A stretch of DNA of 64,000 nucleotides from Onthophagus taurus (taxonomy: Eukaryota > Arthropoda > Insecta > Coleoptera > Scarabaeidae): the NCBI RefSeq assembly GCF_036711975.1, contig NC_091966.1:35161501-35225500 (forward strand). The letters are read 5' to 3'. Shown piece by piece: positions 1 to 48,376 of this stretch; position 1 is the stretch's first letter; each line of letters opens with the position of its first letter. A program made the translations under genes and the position numbers. A model generated the notes under the pieces. It had not been told where the DNA came from. It was given only the letters and a program-made list of their open reading frames with translations, and ran no database searches.

Positions 1-2
1 GC

Positions 3-264
3 AACGACGAGTCAGAAACTGCTGAACATATACTGTGCAATTGCGTCGCCAGAGGCCGTCTAAGGCACAACGTCTTCGGTAAAACTCCCCTGTTATCTAC
101 CGACATAAAGGCTCAAGACCTCAGGACAATACTAAGGTTCATTAAGGACCTACATTTGCCCTAAACCTTTGGAGGGCTAAAGTTACAATAGATCTTATAG
201 GTCGCGGTAACGAGAGGGGCCGCCTTCCTCAGCCCGGCAGCAATAATAATAATAATAATAATAG
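3..264 (+). pseudogene. 3' end of a non-LTR retrotransposon
   Basis: The first 54 codons (3-164) are open and read like the C-terminus of an insect R1/Jockey-type ORF2. They hold the Cys/His pattern after RNase H (ESETAEHILCNC), then a basic stretch and a stop. A short 3' UTR follows and ends in an (AAT)n microsatellite at about 241-264, a usual non-LTR tail. The element continues off the left edge, so whether it is intact or truncated cannot be seen. Confidence 0.75.
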
Positions 265-379
265 GTCAATTATGAAGGATTTTTTTATGTTGTGTTGTTT
301 TTCGTAGTGAATAGAGCTGGTTGATTTTTTAATGTAGATGGAGCAAATATGCGCGAAATAATCATGGATGAGTAGTTCA

Positions 380-1107
380 GAGCAACAGTTTTAAAGAAGA
401 AAATCGATCCTTACCTAATTTGTGTGATAAGCATAGCTGTGTGCACATAATGGATAACCATCAAAGTCATCTTTCAATAGAGGCAATCGATTTGTGTAAA
501 AATAATGGTATTATAATTCCACCTCACTTTACGAAGAAAGTACAGCCTTTAAATGTTGGTTTGATGAAACCTTTCCAGACGTTCTACAGTGCAGCTCTAG
601 ATTCATGGATGATGAATCATTCAGATCAAATATTTACAAGATACAAATGTTGTGTTGGAACAGCTTATCCGCATGCAATGACGAACGTAAATATTTCAAA
701 TGAATTTGGAAAAACCGGTATTTTCCCTTTTGACAAGTTCTTTTTTAATGAGGAAGGTTTCATGCCAAATTTGGTGATAGATAGAGAAAACCCCGCAAAT
801 AAAGATGTAGAGCTTCATAACAAAATAAGAAACGAAATATCTGATGCTACAATTAAGCCTTTAAATATATCAACATGTTTTGTAACTCCAACTATTTTTA
901 ATTAAGGGCTACCCAAACGCTGGACCTAGAAAATCTGATACACCTGAAAAGATTGAACTTTTGGAGCTTAAAAACAGAAATGTACAGAAACGCAAGGTAA
1001 AAAAGCTAATTTGGTTAGCGATTCGGAGAAATCGAACTGAAAGATTGTAGCAGAAGTTGATATCTGAAGAATCATCTGATACTGATTTAACGAAATTCTA
1101 TAAATAA
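380..1107 (+). pseudogene. pogo/Tigger-type (DDE_1) transposase remnant
   Basis: An open stretch at 420-905 carries the second half of a DDE_1 catalytic domain: MDNHQSHLSIEA (second Asp), PPHFTKKVQPLNVG, and the downstream block NISNEFGKTGIFPFD. There is no ATG; upstream homology is in another frame. After the stop at 903-905 homology continues (AGPRKS, DTPEKIEL) through another in-frame stop to about 1107. The N-terminal DNA-binding part is missing. This is a dead copy; no terminal repeats were found. Confidence 0.8.
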
Positions 1108-2665
1108 AAACGTAATAATTTGTTCCTTCCATCTCTCAAAAGAAAAAAAAAGGTATAAAAGAAAAAAATTGTCATTTACGAGATATTTATTTATGTCAAA
1201 TACACTGTTATTTATAAATTTTCAACTTATACAATAAGAAAATAGAAATTAAAAAATTCAAATTATTATTTTCGATAAACTCGGTGCAATGTTTTTTTTT
1301 TTCGTCATAAATCTGAGATCACAAGTACAAAGTAATGGGGATGAAAAGGGGGAGGAATTTTTTTTGTTACGAATTCCTTTACGGCAAACAACACACACAT
1401 TATCATATTCGCGTTAAACAAAACTTTCGTTTTTTGTAAAAAAAAAAAGTTTAAATTTAAAAGTGTTAAAAAGGGGGGAAAGCACAAAAAGAAAAAACGA
1501 GATAATTAAAAAATATTGTTATAAATGCGACTAAATATCACAAATGTGTTATATTTATAATATATATAGATTTATATTATATATCATCAAAAACGTTTCG
1601 ACTCATCTCTTAAAAACCTATCGTTTTCTTCTTATTTTCTTCTCATTTTCTTTATTTTTATATTCGCAAAGCCTTGTCGCGGTCCGTTTCTATTCAATTA
1701 TTTTAGCGTAGTATACATTTTTTGTAATCGTGGCCAGGGGATTCATTCTTTTCTTGTTAAAGTTTTAATCGCTTTCTTGTTATTTTATTTTTATTAATTT
1801 TTATCAATTTTTTTCGATGTATTACATGAGAGTTACTAAACTAGCGAAAAGCGGCTATTACTCAGTTTATGATACAAGTATAGTAACGACAATGTTTTTT
1901 TCTTTTCTGTACACGAGAAAAAAAAACGTAAATAAAAAAATTGGAATAAAAAAGTTTTTGATGAGAATGAGTAATTATAACAATACAGTTATTTAACATT
2001 ATTTGTTTTATAAACGTATACTAATCGTTTTAAATTAGTGTTCTATGAATAAAAAGAAAAAGATTATCATTATGTTGAGCTTGATTTTTACGATTTTTTA
2101 ATGGAACACTTATATTTTTGTTTATTTAGTATTTAAAATAAATTGCTATGTTTTGTTGTTAAAATTTACTTTTATGCCTTTATGTTTTAAAGCGCTACAA
2201 TTTTATGATGAATTTATTTCAACTGCATGTTATATGTACAAAATACAAAACATACAATTTTATCACAAAGTAAGACTTTTTTTAAATCAAATTCTACTAC
2301 TCTACTATTATTAGATATAAATGTCTTAAATAAAAATTGAATGTAGTAGTAAAAATGCATGTTATTACCCATAGAATAATACTATTTTTTTTTATTTATG
2401 AAAAAAAAAACAAATTTATTCTTTTATGTAAATGATGGATTAATTTTAGACGATTAATTTCATTAAAAAAATTGTTTAGATAATAATTATTGTTTAAAAA
2501 CATCATTTGAATAAATATTTTTATATGGAAGTCCTTTAACTTATAAATAAATATTTTATACAAATGTAATGTTCTTCGATAACTATTATGTGGCTTATGT
2601 TTAATAAAAAAAATTGTTGGGGAATATAATTTAATTTTTTTGAGTTGAGCAATGTTAAATTTTAT
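1108..2665. other. AT-rich spacer, nothing recognised
   Basis: Long A/T runs and short stop-ridden frames. No coding similarity, RNA gene or clear repeat was seen. It lies downstream of ena and could include distal ena 3' UTR, which cannot be judged from sequence alone. Confidence 0.5.
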
Positions 2666-2666
2666 T

Positions 2667-2712
2667 TTGTACACGGGGTGAGTTAGAAAGATTGAGATAA
2701 ATTTGGAGATAC
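2667..2712 (+). repeat. left end of a putative inverted-repeat pair
   Basis: The stretch tacacggggtgagttagaaa and the following ~25 bases resemble, in inverted orientation and with mismatches, the stretch at 6262-6302. Together they could be decayed terminal inverted repeats of a 3.6-kb element. The TACA(G)GGTGAGT style of end is common among insect DNA transposons. It also explains the spurious open frame on the minus strand here. Confidence 0.4.
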
Positions 2713-5700
2713 TCCACATCTCCACACAATTTGTAACTACATCTTTAAAATTTTTCCTAGACTGTGTCTTATACTTGCTTCTTAACCAAGAATCTTTAAC
2801 AGAATTTTTTAGAGTGTACTTCAGATAGTCAAGCAATTTGATAATCTCGCTTTCATAGGTAGTCCAGCAAGACATAAAAATGCTACACCAATTTTTTATG
2901 TGTTAATCGCTGTAAATACATAAAATGTATGTTTATTTTTCATAAAAGCTAACTGAAATAAGTAAAAATTGACCGGATAATATGATATAAACTGAAAATT
3001 GGAATACATATTTATTCCAATTTTAGACATTATTTAATAATCTTGATAACTATAATTCCATGTTGTTCTATTCTATGATTTTTTTATATAATATGTTGGA
3101 TTATCAAGCATCTTGATGATCTCGCTCATCACTGTGTTGTTATTGTAGATATCTTTAACAATGTATATTGATGTTATTGCGTCTCTTATCAGCAAATGTG
3201 TATTGATGAATCACATATTGCCAATAATCAATCAACATAATAAATACAGTATCAAGTTTTAGATGATAAGCGATTCCGTTAGAAGTTGTATACAAAGATA
3301 AGAAATCCAAAGAAAAGGGAGAATAGTATGAATCAGAAAAGTTAAGCATCGATGAATCTGATAAAATGTAACCATATATTCAGTTTTAGAAAAAAATAAG
3401 CATTAATGAAAATGGAAAGTGAAATCTTAAAAATATATTAATGACGAAATTAATCCGAACATGTCTCTAGGTCAACTCTTATTATGGAAAATAGAAAGAG
3501 CATTATTAGTTATATTTAAGAAAAAAGTAATGATTATACCAAGAAGGCAAGACTACAATATTAAGGTAACAGATGAATCAAGTATTTATTGATATTGAAG
3601 CCAGTTCGGTGTTTCCACGCATTTTCATGATGATGAACCCATTTTCAAAGTATACGAAAGTAGTACACGAAGTTTACGAACAATTTTATGGCCAAGTTTG
3701 CACAATAACCGTGGAGTATGAGGAGTTTAGAACATGAAGCGTTGGTGTTATTGGTTTCTAAAGGGCTATATTGGGACTACGCCATGTTAAAAGATACAAC
3801 CCTAAACTGTTATAAAGTTAAAGGTGGAAATGTCAAGGATGTGACTAAAACAGATGATCGTTCCAGTTTATTTTAAACTATTTCCTGCGTAATAAAGCTT
3901 TATATATTTTAAATACGCGAAGTTGTCCGAGATGACGATAAATTTCAACACATCTGCCGACTATGCTCTATCAACTTATTGGAGTAGTTAAAGTTATTTT
4001 ATTTTGGAATAAATTTATTCTGAACTTATAGGAAGCTGTGAAATATTAGAGTGAATTAGAGTGAAATGATTGTAACGACAAGTTTGAACAAATCGCTTCT
4101 ATCTCCCTGATATGCTTGATTGAATTAGTTCCAAATTAGAATTAAACAAGAAAGCGCAAATATAATTGTGCGAACCTAGGTTCTGATTAGCTAGATGAGA
4201 CAGTAGAGCCATTTTATAGTTTATGCCACATTATTAATGAGGTGGATCTAAAATAAGTACACAAGATAATCTTCCAATTCCAAGTCTTAGCTTATAAGTC
4301 CAATTAGTTACAATAATTTTGGTTCAAACTCCAATTATAGGATGTAAAATGATATGTCACAAAGACTTCAGTATCAGCAAAAAGGGTGCAGAAGACAAGG
4401 ATATTTTCTCAAAATTTGTCTAAAACTGTTTTCGAATAATATCAATATTATAACCAATACCTTTTATCTCTTTGTCTTCATGACCAACTTAAATTAAGCC
4501 TTTAGTTGTAAATATAGAATTGACACAGAACTATTAGGGTTGGTTTATTCACCAAGATTAAGTGCATCCGATAAAATGAACTTGCAATTGAATTATACTG
4601 ATCAGAGAGCAGAAACTTGTTCTTTATGTAATATATCAAACATAAAAATCGAGTCTAACAGAAATCCGTACAGTCTTGAATTTATTACTCACGTCTATAA
4701 GATTAATAACTGAAAGTGTCAGCAAAATGAGTTTATATAAAGATATTTTCCATTGATCAATGTGATTCTGTATTGATTGCTGATGATTTAAACATCCTTT
4801 GTCACAGATCACTTAAGATGGAATCAAGCTGATTTTAAATGCAGGCGGTTATTGGCAGGTTGAATTAGATTTAATGCCAGAAAGACGATGGAGTTTGCTA
4901 TTAGTATACAACTTTAAGAAAATGATATGTAGGATTAGTATGCCATCATCCAGATATATCAATAATCGTGAATTATAAACCTTTTATGTTTAGATCAACC
5001 CAATAAGAACCTGTATCATAACCGTATTTGTTAGCGCTTAAACTGTAGACAAGTTTCAATGACTTAGGTTAGGTAAGGGAAGTTTTCCTAATAATATTAA
5101 AAATACTTTTCGCCAACAGTTTTTTAGCAAAAACTTCTTTGTGATTATTTTGATGATCAAACACATATTTTTCGTTATGGAGATGTTGATCCTCATAGTT
5201 TGAGGAATAATAGAGCCTAGGCGGAGATTTGACACTCATCCTGGGGATATATACATATTTCAAGGTATTTCAAACTCACAACGAAAGCACGATATTAATA
5301 AATGATTTGGTAGGGAATAAGTAAAAAATGTGAAGAGAAAAAAAGTAGAATCAATGTTATTATGAGTATAAATATAAATATGAATCTTCAAAAATTCAAT
5401 TAAGATATCTGCTCAAAAATGAGGTTGTCTTTGCATTAGCATACTTATATCTGAGATATAAAATTGATTCAGGTAGTGGTGAAATTGTAACAATGAGAAA
5501 ATATGTTAAAAATGAAACATGATTAAATTTAATAATAATGTTAAACCAAGCCACACGCAAAGTCTTGAAAGACCTGGTATGAAGGGTTTTAAGTTTGGAT
5601 GCAACGCAAATTGCAATAAATCTTTTACAGCTTGTGTTGTAAACCTAACCAACAATTTAGATCATACACTTTTGATGGTTTTATTCTAAATCATTCTGAG

Positions 5701-6261
5701 GTTGAAAATAGAATGCGTGATTATTATTAAGTATATTTTTGTGAATGTAGAAGCATTATTATTTATTTTTGTCATTTAACAAAAGTCATCTTGTTTCGTA
5801 GTAATTAAAATGCAAGTATTTTTCTTTTTAGATGGGTGTAGCATTTTTATTTTTTTTTCCACCATATAAGATAGTAATGTATGTAGGATATGATAAGAGC
5901 AAAGAGAAAATCTAAGAAACACCTTTTTCTAACTAAACTATTTCAAGTTCTTAACTGTATTCAGGAGTATGTATTAAACCAATTACCTGCAACAACCAAC
6001 TTATATTAAACTGTTTTTGATGTCCAACACATTTCAATCAATTAACACAATTCACTTAATTAGGACATGAAACATTTCACAGTGTTTAACAGAAATCAAC
6101 AAAGTGGGAATGTGTTAATTTTGGATGTGAGAACCAGAATTTTAAAGTAATATAGATACTTTTAATTACTTGTGTAGAAGCTATTCAAGAAATAGAGAAA
6201 TTAAATGACTTATATAGCATCTTGATATACCAATAAAAATTAGTATAGTTTAGTTATTTAG
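2713..6261. other. decayed repeat-derived spacer
   Basis: Apart from the gypsy RT scrap at 4844-4957, this stretch has no coding region I can support. Texture and stop-codon density suggest old transposon debris between the two inverted ends at 2667 and 6302. Confidence 0.4.
4844..4957 (+). pseudogene. Ty3/gypsy reverse transcriptase scrap
   Basis: Thirty-eight codons in one frame resemble the RT core of Ty3/gypsy elements: GGYWQVELD (family form SGYWQV-D), then YNFKKM followed by a degraded MPFGL-NAP block. A possible relic of the catalytic YxDD box (YFDD) lies near 5139, too far away for an intact domain. The surrounding 3.4-5.3 kb has stops in all frames. This is an old, dead copy. Confidence 0.55.
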
Positions 6262-6302
6262 TATCCCCAATTCAAATCCTTTCCAACTCACTCTGTATAT
6301 TT
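6262..6302 (-). repeat. right end of the putative inverted-repeat pair
   Basis: Read on the minus strand, this is tacagagtgagttggaaagg plus further bases. It matches the left end at 2667-2712 with scattered mismatches. Confidence 0.4.
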
Positions 6303-7019
6303 TTATAAAACTTATCAACAAATATGAAATATTTAGTATCATTTAAATTTATGAAATAAAACAATTTTTTTTATTAAACATAATTACACCTGGAACAAAA
6401 AAGTTAAAATATATATATCAGTGCAGCATTATCAAGACAAAAATGCATCAATATGAATAGTAATAGGAATCACTACGTAAAAAATCGTCTTCTCATAGAA
6501 TATAATTTAACTTAAAATAAAATAATAAATATTACCTTATATAAAAAAAACTTATTATTATTACACTGTGCTCTTGCTATACGACACCTACAATATTTGC
6601 ATTGTCTCAATTTTTTTTATTTTACTTTAAAAATCGACCTTTACTCCATTACTACCACAGATATTTTTTTTCATGTACAATTTAATTTCTTATATTTATT
6701 TGTCATGATTCATGATGTGGTTATAAACGGATTATTAACAAACAAAAAAGAATTCGAAAAAGTCACGAGGATTTCTTGTCGTTTTATACACAAATCTTAC
6801 AGTTCCTTAACAACTTCGCCTTTTACAAATTTGTCTTAGATCTGGTCGATTGAGTAGTTTATATTGATAATACGTGTTTCGCGACGAGTGTAAAAAGTTA
6901 CAAAAAATGGTTGTTCATTTCTTTTTCATTCTCTCAATCTCTCTCTTTTTTTTTTGGTTATTTTTATTGGAGAGTTAACGTGTTCTTACAAAATAATTTA
7001 CGTAAACTGTGTGTATAAA
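6303..7019 (-). other. probable ena 3' UTR and flank
   Basis: The sequence directly downstream of the ena stop codon (7020-7022). It is AT-rich and holds several AATAAA-type hexamers on the minus strand. I cannot choose the real poly(A) site. Confidence 0.5.
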
Positions 7020-43360
<36,341 letters not shown>

Positions 43361-43620
43361 ATTTTAGATGACCGTACCGTTGGAAATACGCTAAACAATC
43401 CGTTTTCCGTACGAGGACATCACGGCACGCCCGATGTACATTTACGTTTAATTGATGCGGGGCCCCCGAACTGTACCGGGCGTCGCGAATTATTGAAAAA
43501 CTATGCGATTCGTCCCTGCGATGACGGGACCGCGGTCGCCATGTTGTCATCTGACCGAATCCGTGAAGGAGCACCAATAGAAATATTTCTATTACCACAA
43601 TGACAATGTACAACAACTAT
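43361..43620 (-). promoter_or_regulatory. ena: GC-rich 5' UTR/promoter region of ena
   Basis: The ~250 bp upstream of the ena start codon is GC-rich (e.g. cggggcccccgaactgtacc on the plus strand) and CpG-dense, then becomes AT-rich near 43620. This is the expected profile of a 5' untranslated exon. The transcription start cannot be placed. The open minus-strand frame across it is not in the ena frame. Confidence 0.5.
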
Positions 43621-43859
43621 ATTTATTTCCAATTAATGCCGAAATGGTGTTCTTTTAATTTATGATATTTATTTTATGATTTTCTGATCAAAATTTGATT
43701 TATTATCTTAGAATTAAAATAATTTTAAGAAATTTTACTGTATATGCAACTTAATTTACGTTAGTGTTATTTGGGTTGCATCTACTCTAAATAATAAAAT
43801 TGAAAATTATCGAAATTTTTTATGTGAGCAGGCAAAGCACTAAATTATAACTAAATAAT

Positions 43860-44640
43860 ATAGAATTAAATAGTGCTAATAGAAGTCTAAATACAATTTT
43901 CAGAACACTAGGTATTATTGGTAAGAAGAAAAGATTGCTGTTTGTAACTACCATAAATTTCTTGTTAATAATAAATATTAAGGAAGACTAAATACCGTTG
44001 ATGAATGATTAAATACTGTTAATATAAGTCTAGATACTGCTTACAAAAGAGTAGATGCTGTTTGTTATAGCCAGATACTTCCTGTAAACAATAAATAGTA
44101 CTCGCAGAAACTAAATACCATTAATGGATAATTAGGAAAGTACTGCTAAGACAATTCTAGATAATGGTTGCAGAAGATTAGATACCGCTAATAGAAGTAT
44201 TAACACTACTTAGATAGTCTTTGTAACAACTAGATACTTCTTGCAAATAACAAATAGTACTTGCATAAATTAAATATCGTTAATAGATACTAAAGTCCGC
44301 TAATAGAAATCTAGATACTGCTTGCAGACTAGATTCTGTTGGTAGAAGACTAGACACTGTTTGCAACAAATAAATACTTTTTCTCTACAAATACTAAATA
44401 GTTCTTGCACAAGACTACTAGATACTTGCTTGCACAAAATTAGGTCCGCTAATGGAAGGTTTACTACTACTAATAGAAGTCTAGATGCTGTTATTAGAAA
44501 ACTGAATAGTGCATGCAGAAGACTAAATAGTGCCTGTATAAGAATAAAAGTGTTTGCAAAATACTACCTAGATACCGCTAATAAAGGAACAAATACTGTT
44601 AATAGAGGTCTAGATACTGTAATAAGTAATAAGTAATAAA
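43860..44640 (-). repeat. degenerate 21-bp minisatellite, array D
   Basis: About 37 units of the 21-bp family in the orientation opposite to array C. Long shared variant blocks with array C show that the two are copies of one array, not independent expansions. Confidence 0.88.
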
Positions 44641-44853
44641 TAATAATACCACACCTTCATGATATTGTCAAGAGATGGCGTTAATATTAAAAAATATAAA
44701 TAAGAAATACAGTAATAAAGTGCCGATTATCCGTAAACCATTTAACCGGGGTTCAGATTAACCGTGGTTGTGATTTACATATTTTATAAAAATTAATTTA
44801 TGTATTTTAGCAACAAACTCTTTACGTACTTCTCCACGCTTAATTTCTTTTCG

Positions 44854-44896
44854 AAAAAAAATCTATAGTATTCGATACATACTATAGATTTTTTTT
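44854..44896. repeat. perfect 18-bp-arm palindrome
   Basis: Arms 44854-44871 and 44879-44896 (aaaaaaaatctatagtat and its exact complement) with a 7-base spacer. It lies where the transposase gene has lost its 5' half, so it may mark the deletion junction. Confidence 0.85.
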
Positions 44897-44901
44897 TATG
44901 T

Positions 44902-45489
44902 ATGACACTAGACATTTTTGATATGTGGTTTAAAAATAAATTTGTTCTACACGTAAAAAAATGTATGGACGGCAAAGGTCTCCATCAAAAAGCAATATTG
45001 CTTCTTGATAGTGCGTCATCTCATCCGCCAGTTGAAGCGTTGTCAGCTGAGAACGGGAATATCACAGTTTTGTATCTTTCGCCAAATGTGATCGTCCTAA
45101 TTCAACCCATAGATCAGTGCGTAATTGAAACAATGAAGAGGTTGTACAGAAAAAAATTAATGATGGATCTGGTCGCAAAAGACAACAATGCTCCATTGGA
45201 AATCAATTACGCGTCGAGATACAACATATCGTATGCCTGGGAAAATGTGAAAGCTACCACAATTGAAAAATGTTTTAACAATATTTTATGCCATGAATCA
45301 GCTAAAGGACATGAAATTGATAGTGATGAACCTTTAGATGCGTTTCAGTCGTCAAAAAATGTTCAGGGCTGTGAAGAACTGGATGATGAAAATATTCTGG
45401 AATGGCCAAATATTGCCTGGAATATTTTGGACTGTGAATATATTAACGACGATGATCTGGTCGATGGTGTTATCAAACCAATCTCTTAA
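44902..45489 (+). pseudogene. Tigger-like DDE transposase, C-terminal half
   Basis: A 195-codon open frame, starting at a TG-type codon or Met just after the palindrome. Motifs: ILLLDSASSHPPVEAL (second catalytic Asp), NVIVLIQPIDQCVIETMKRL, and AWENVKATTIEKCF. Then comes an acidic tail with DDENILEWPNI. It is fairly intact to its stop but lacks the helix-turn-helix DNA-binding domain and first catalytic Asp, so it is not a working transposase. Confidence 0.82.
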
Positions 45490-45874
45490 CCGAGTTCATT
45501 CCAAGAATGTAGTGACGATGACAACTTAGATCCACAATCCAAAGTCAGCTGCAAGGAAGCACTAGCAGGTGCTGAAACTTTTTAAATTTTATGGAACAGC
45601 AAGATGATATTAACTTTCGTTCTCGAATGCAACTTTTCGCTATCTTGTATCAAAAATAACTAGTTTATTATTATTATTTACTTTTATAGTAAAGAAGGTT
45701 GCTTTACAACAGTTTATTTCTTTCATTATACTATTCTGTAACCTTTTGCTAGAACAAAAATTAAACATTCGTATTTTAATAATTTTAAAAACGTCAGGTT
45801 GTATTATCCTTGGTTTTCCATTATTCGGTTTCTATTTCCCCCCGATTACCACGGTTAATCGGCACTCTACTGTA

Positions 45875-46242
45875 AAAGAAAAGTCATGGAAAAGATGAAA
45901 ATAAAATTTAAAAAAATAAATATAAAAATGATAAGACGGATTTTTTGAGAATCCGATAAAAAATTAAATAAAACTGAAAATTGAAAGAGAAAGAAAAATA
46001 AATAATAATAAATTAAGAAGAAAGAAGAAAAGAAAACCAAAAAAAAATAAATAAAGAAGAAAAAAAGAATTTTTGTTTGATCCTGCAAAACCCGAGATAT
46101 TTTATTGTAAATTTAAAAATTGTGTTTTGTTAAAAAATAAAATTGAAATAATAACGATCATCACAACACCGCTAACTACTAGATACCGCTGATAGAGAAC
46201 TATATAAAACTTGCAGAAGATTCAGTTTTGAACAAATAAATA
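45875..46242. other. AT-rich spacer with a few minisatellite units
   Basis: A purine-rich tract at 45880-46080, and at about 46170-46235 three units of the 21-bp family in array D orientation. No gene. Confidence 0.6.
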
Positions 46243-46620
46243 CAGGGTAAGTCAATGTCCATTTCCTGGCTATTGGCCATCGTGTGTTCTAGAATATAAA
46301 AATTGATAAAAGCGGATATCAAGAAAGGCTAGGAATTTTTTGAATAAAACGTTTAACTACTAAATGGTTAAACAAAAAGAACAAAACATAATCATAATTT
46401 TTATTTAATAATATATTTTTCCACTCTTTGCTTCTAGTAGGTTATGTGTTGCATCTTGATGTATTGTGTCCCACACCTCTTGTAATTCGTGCTGTACAGC
46501 TTCCAGTATTTGCGCAGTGCATCAAGTTCCTCAGTCTCCTCCCCATAGTGTCTCAAACATGCTCGATGGCTGAAACGTCGCGAGACTTTAATCGTCATGC
46601 ATTAAATTATCCTCTACAAA
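46243..46620 (-). pseudogene. Tc1-like transposase remnant with one terminus
   Basis: The minus strand reads AIEHV, stop, DTMGRRLRN (family PIEHLWD-LGR-VR). In another frame it reads AQILEAVQHELQEVWDTIHQD (family L-QAL-EEW--IPQD). The plus-strand start acagggtaagtcaatgtcca looks like a transposon end; the partner end was not found. Confidence 0.72.
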
Positions 46621-48376
46621 TCCGAACACAGACAACTTGCAATAAGATGGTAGAATTTGAGGTTCTACAACCTCAACAACATATCACTAGGAGTTCATAT
46701 TTCTTCAAAGAAATATCAAACGAGAATTAATCCTATAAAATACATTTGCTGAACACTATTCTATGCCACTCTAAATGCGCCTAATAGAATTTCAAGCCTA
46801 AAGCTCTGATTCTGCAGAAAATTATTCAACGGGTTATACGATGACCTTCGTTACCTAGCCATACATCGGCAATCGATCTTCTACTAGAGAATAGGTTTCC
46901 TGTTGGCATAAGTATAAGATGTTCTTTATATTTTTTGTTCTTTTTGTCCATGTATGACAGCAACACGGAGAAAACAACAATGAAACTTCTTACAACTGCA
47001 CGCCTACACTTATTCGTTACGTTAGGAAGCCCGGATGATAGCTAGTTTCAATTTGTAAACACAACTAACACGTGTTGTATGAGTATACCTAGAAACTAAA
47101 CGCCTAGGTTGGTACATTTTCTGATAAACAACACGATTTCATATATTCCATAACGATACATATATTGACAAAAATACCTTATTATTTACTTTTTTCGTTT
47201 TTGTTGTAAAATATAAATATTTATTATTTAGAATAAACAAGTTCTTTAGTTTCATTATTTCACAGAAACAAGGAATATTTTGACACCTTGAATTAAAACT
47301 AAGTCGAATAATTATTATTTTATGCAGTTTTTGGAAAATGCAAATTAAGTAATTTACATTAGAGATATTTTGTTTGTATATAACAAATATAATAAAATTT
47401 AAATATGTTATTTAATTTATTTAAAAGGTTTATTCTTAAGCGAGATGACATCATCATTTTTTAAACTACATTTTACAACATATGTAAAAATCCCACATTT
47501 TAAATAAACTCTAATTTGCATATTACATAGAAATTATTACGTGTTACGACCTAATTTTGTTAACTGACCTGCGTGAATGGAAATAATTTTTTTTTCAAGA
47601 GCAATAAATAAATAAATTAAAACGAATTGATATAATCTATATTATGTGTACCATGCTTGAAGTCATAAACTCGTTTTGACTTAAAGTCTTTTGTAAGCAA
47701 CATTTCAGAGGTGAAAGAAGATTATCCTATTATCACCTACATAGACTTTTGTAGAGCTGTGGTGGTTGAGAGATGTGTTCGGATGCTATCGTTTTGGAGG
47801 CCGAAAACTTTCACCGGCTATTTCTTAATAGGACTTTCTTTTGAATCTTGTTTATCTACTAGATTAAGAAATACACTAGTAGATTGAAATTGAAATTAAA
47901 TTCGGATTGATTTTAAAATGGTGTTTGTGGTTAACGATGAAGTGAAGTGTTATTAATAAAACTGAAAGAGAAATTCAAATTGATCATATAGGGTGTTAAT
48001 TTGTCTATGTTGATTATTTATTGTCAAAATTAAACTTAAATCTTAAAAATCTTAAAAACATAAATTTTTTTAAATATAACAAATTTTGTTAAAATATCTA
48101 AATGGAAAAAAATCTATTCAAAATCATCTCTAGGAATAGATTTTTCTTAAAGACGGTAACAAGATTTTTTGTTATGATAGCTGATGACCCGGTAAAAAAG
48201 TTAAATGGTTTGGTAAAAAATAGTTGTAAACAAATATTAAAAAAAAAAAACGCGGTGGAGCTTGTGACATTGTTGGTTTGCTTTTTACATATCTATAGGT
48301 ATGTTAGTCAGTCCAAAGCAGTCCCGGCATCAGCTATAAATATTGAAAAAACTCAGGACATGTTTAGTGTAACGCG
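46621..48376. other. intergenic region upstream of the P450
   Basis: AT-rich. Should hold the P450 promoter and perhaps the distal ena promoter, but no specific element can be supported. Confidence 0.5.

Larger units (their letters stand above)
44710..45872 (+). mobile_element. pogo/Tigger-like DNA transposon, internally deleted
   Basis: The left end is cagtaataaagtgccgatta and the right end read backwards is cagtagagtgccgattaacc. TA flanks both ends (44708-44709 and 45873-45874). Inside is the C-terminal half of a DDE_1 transposase and, at its upstream edge, a perfect palindrome. The N-terminal half of the gene is gone, so it is non-autonomous. Confidence 0.85.

Noticed and set aside
2396..2875. 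159-codon open frame on the minus strand
   Set aside because: Composition is that of AT-rich random sequence, it runs through the putative transposon end, and no domain is visible.
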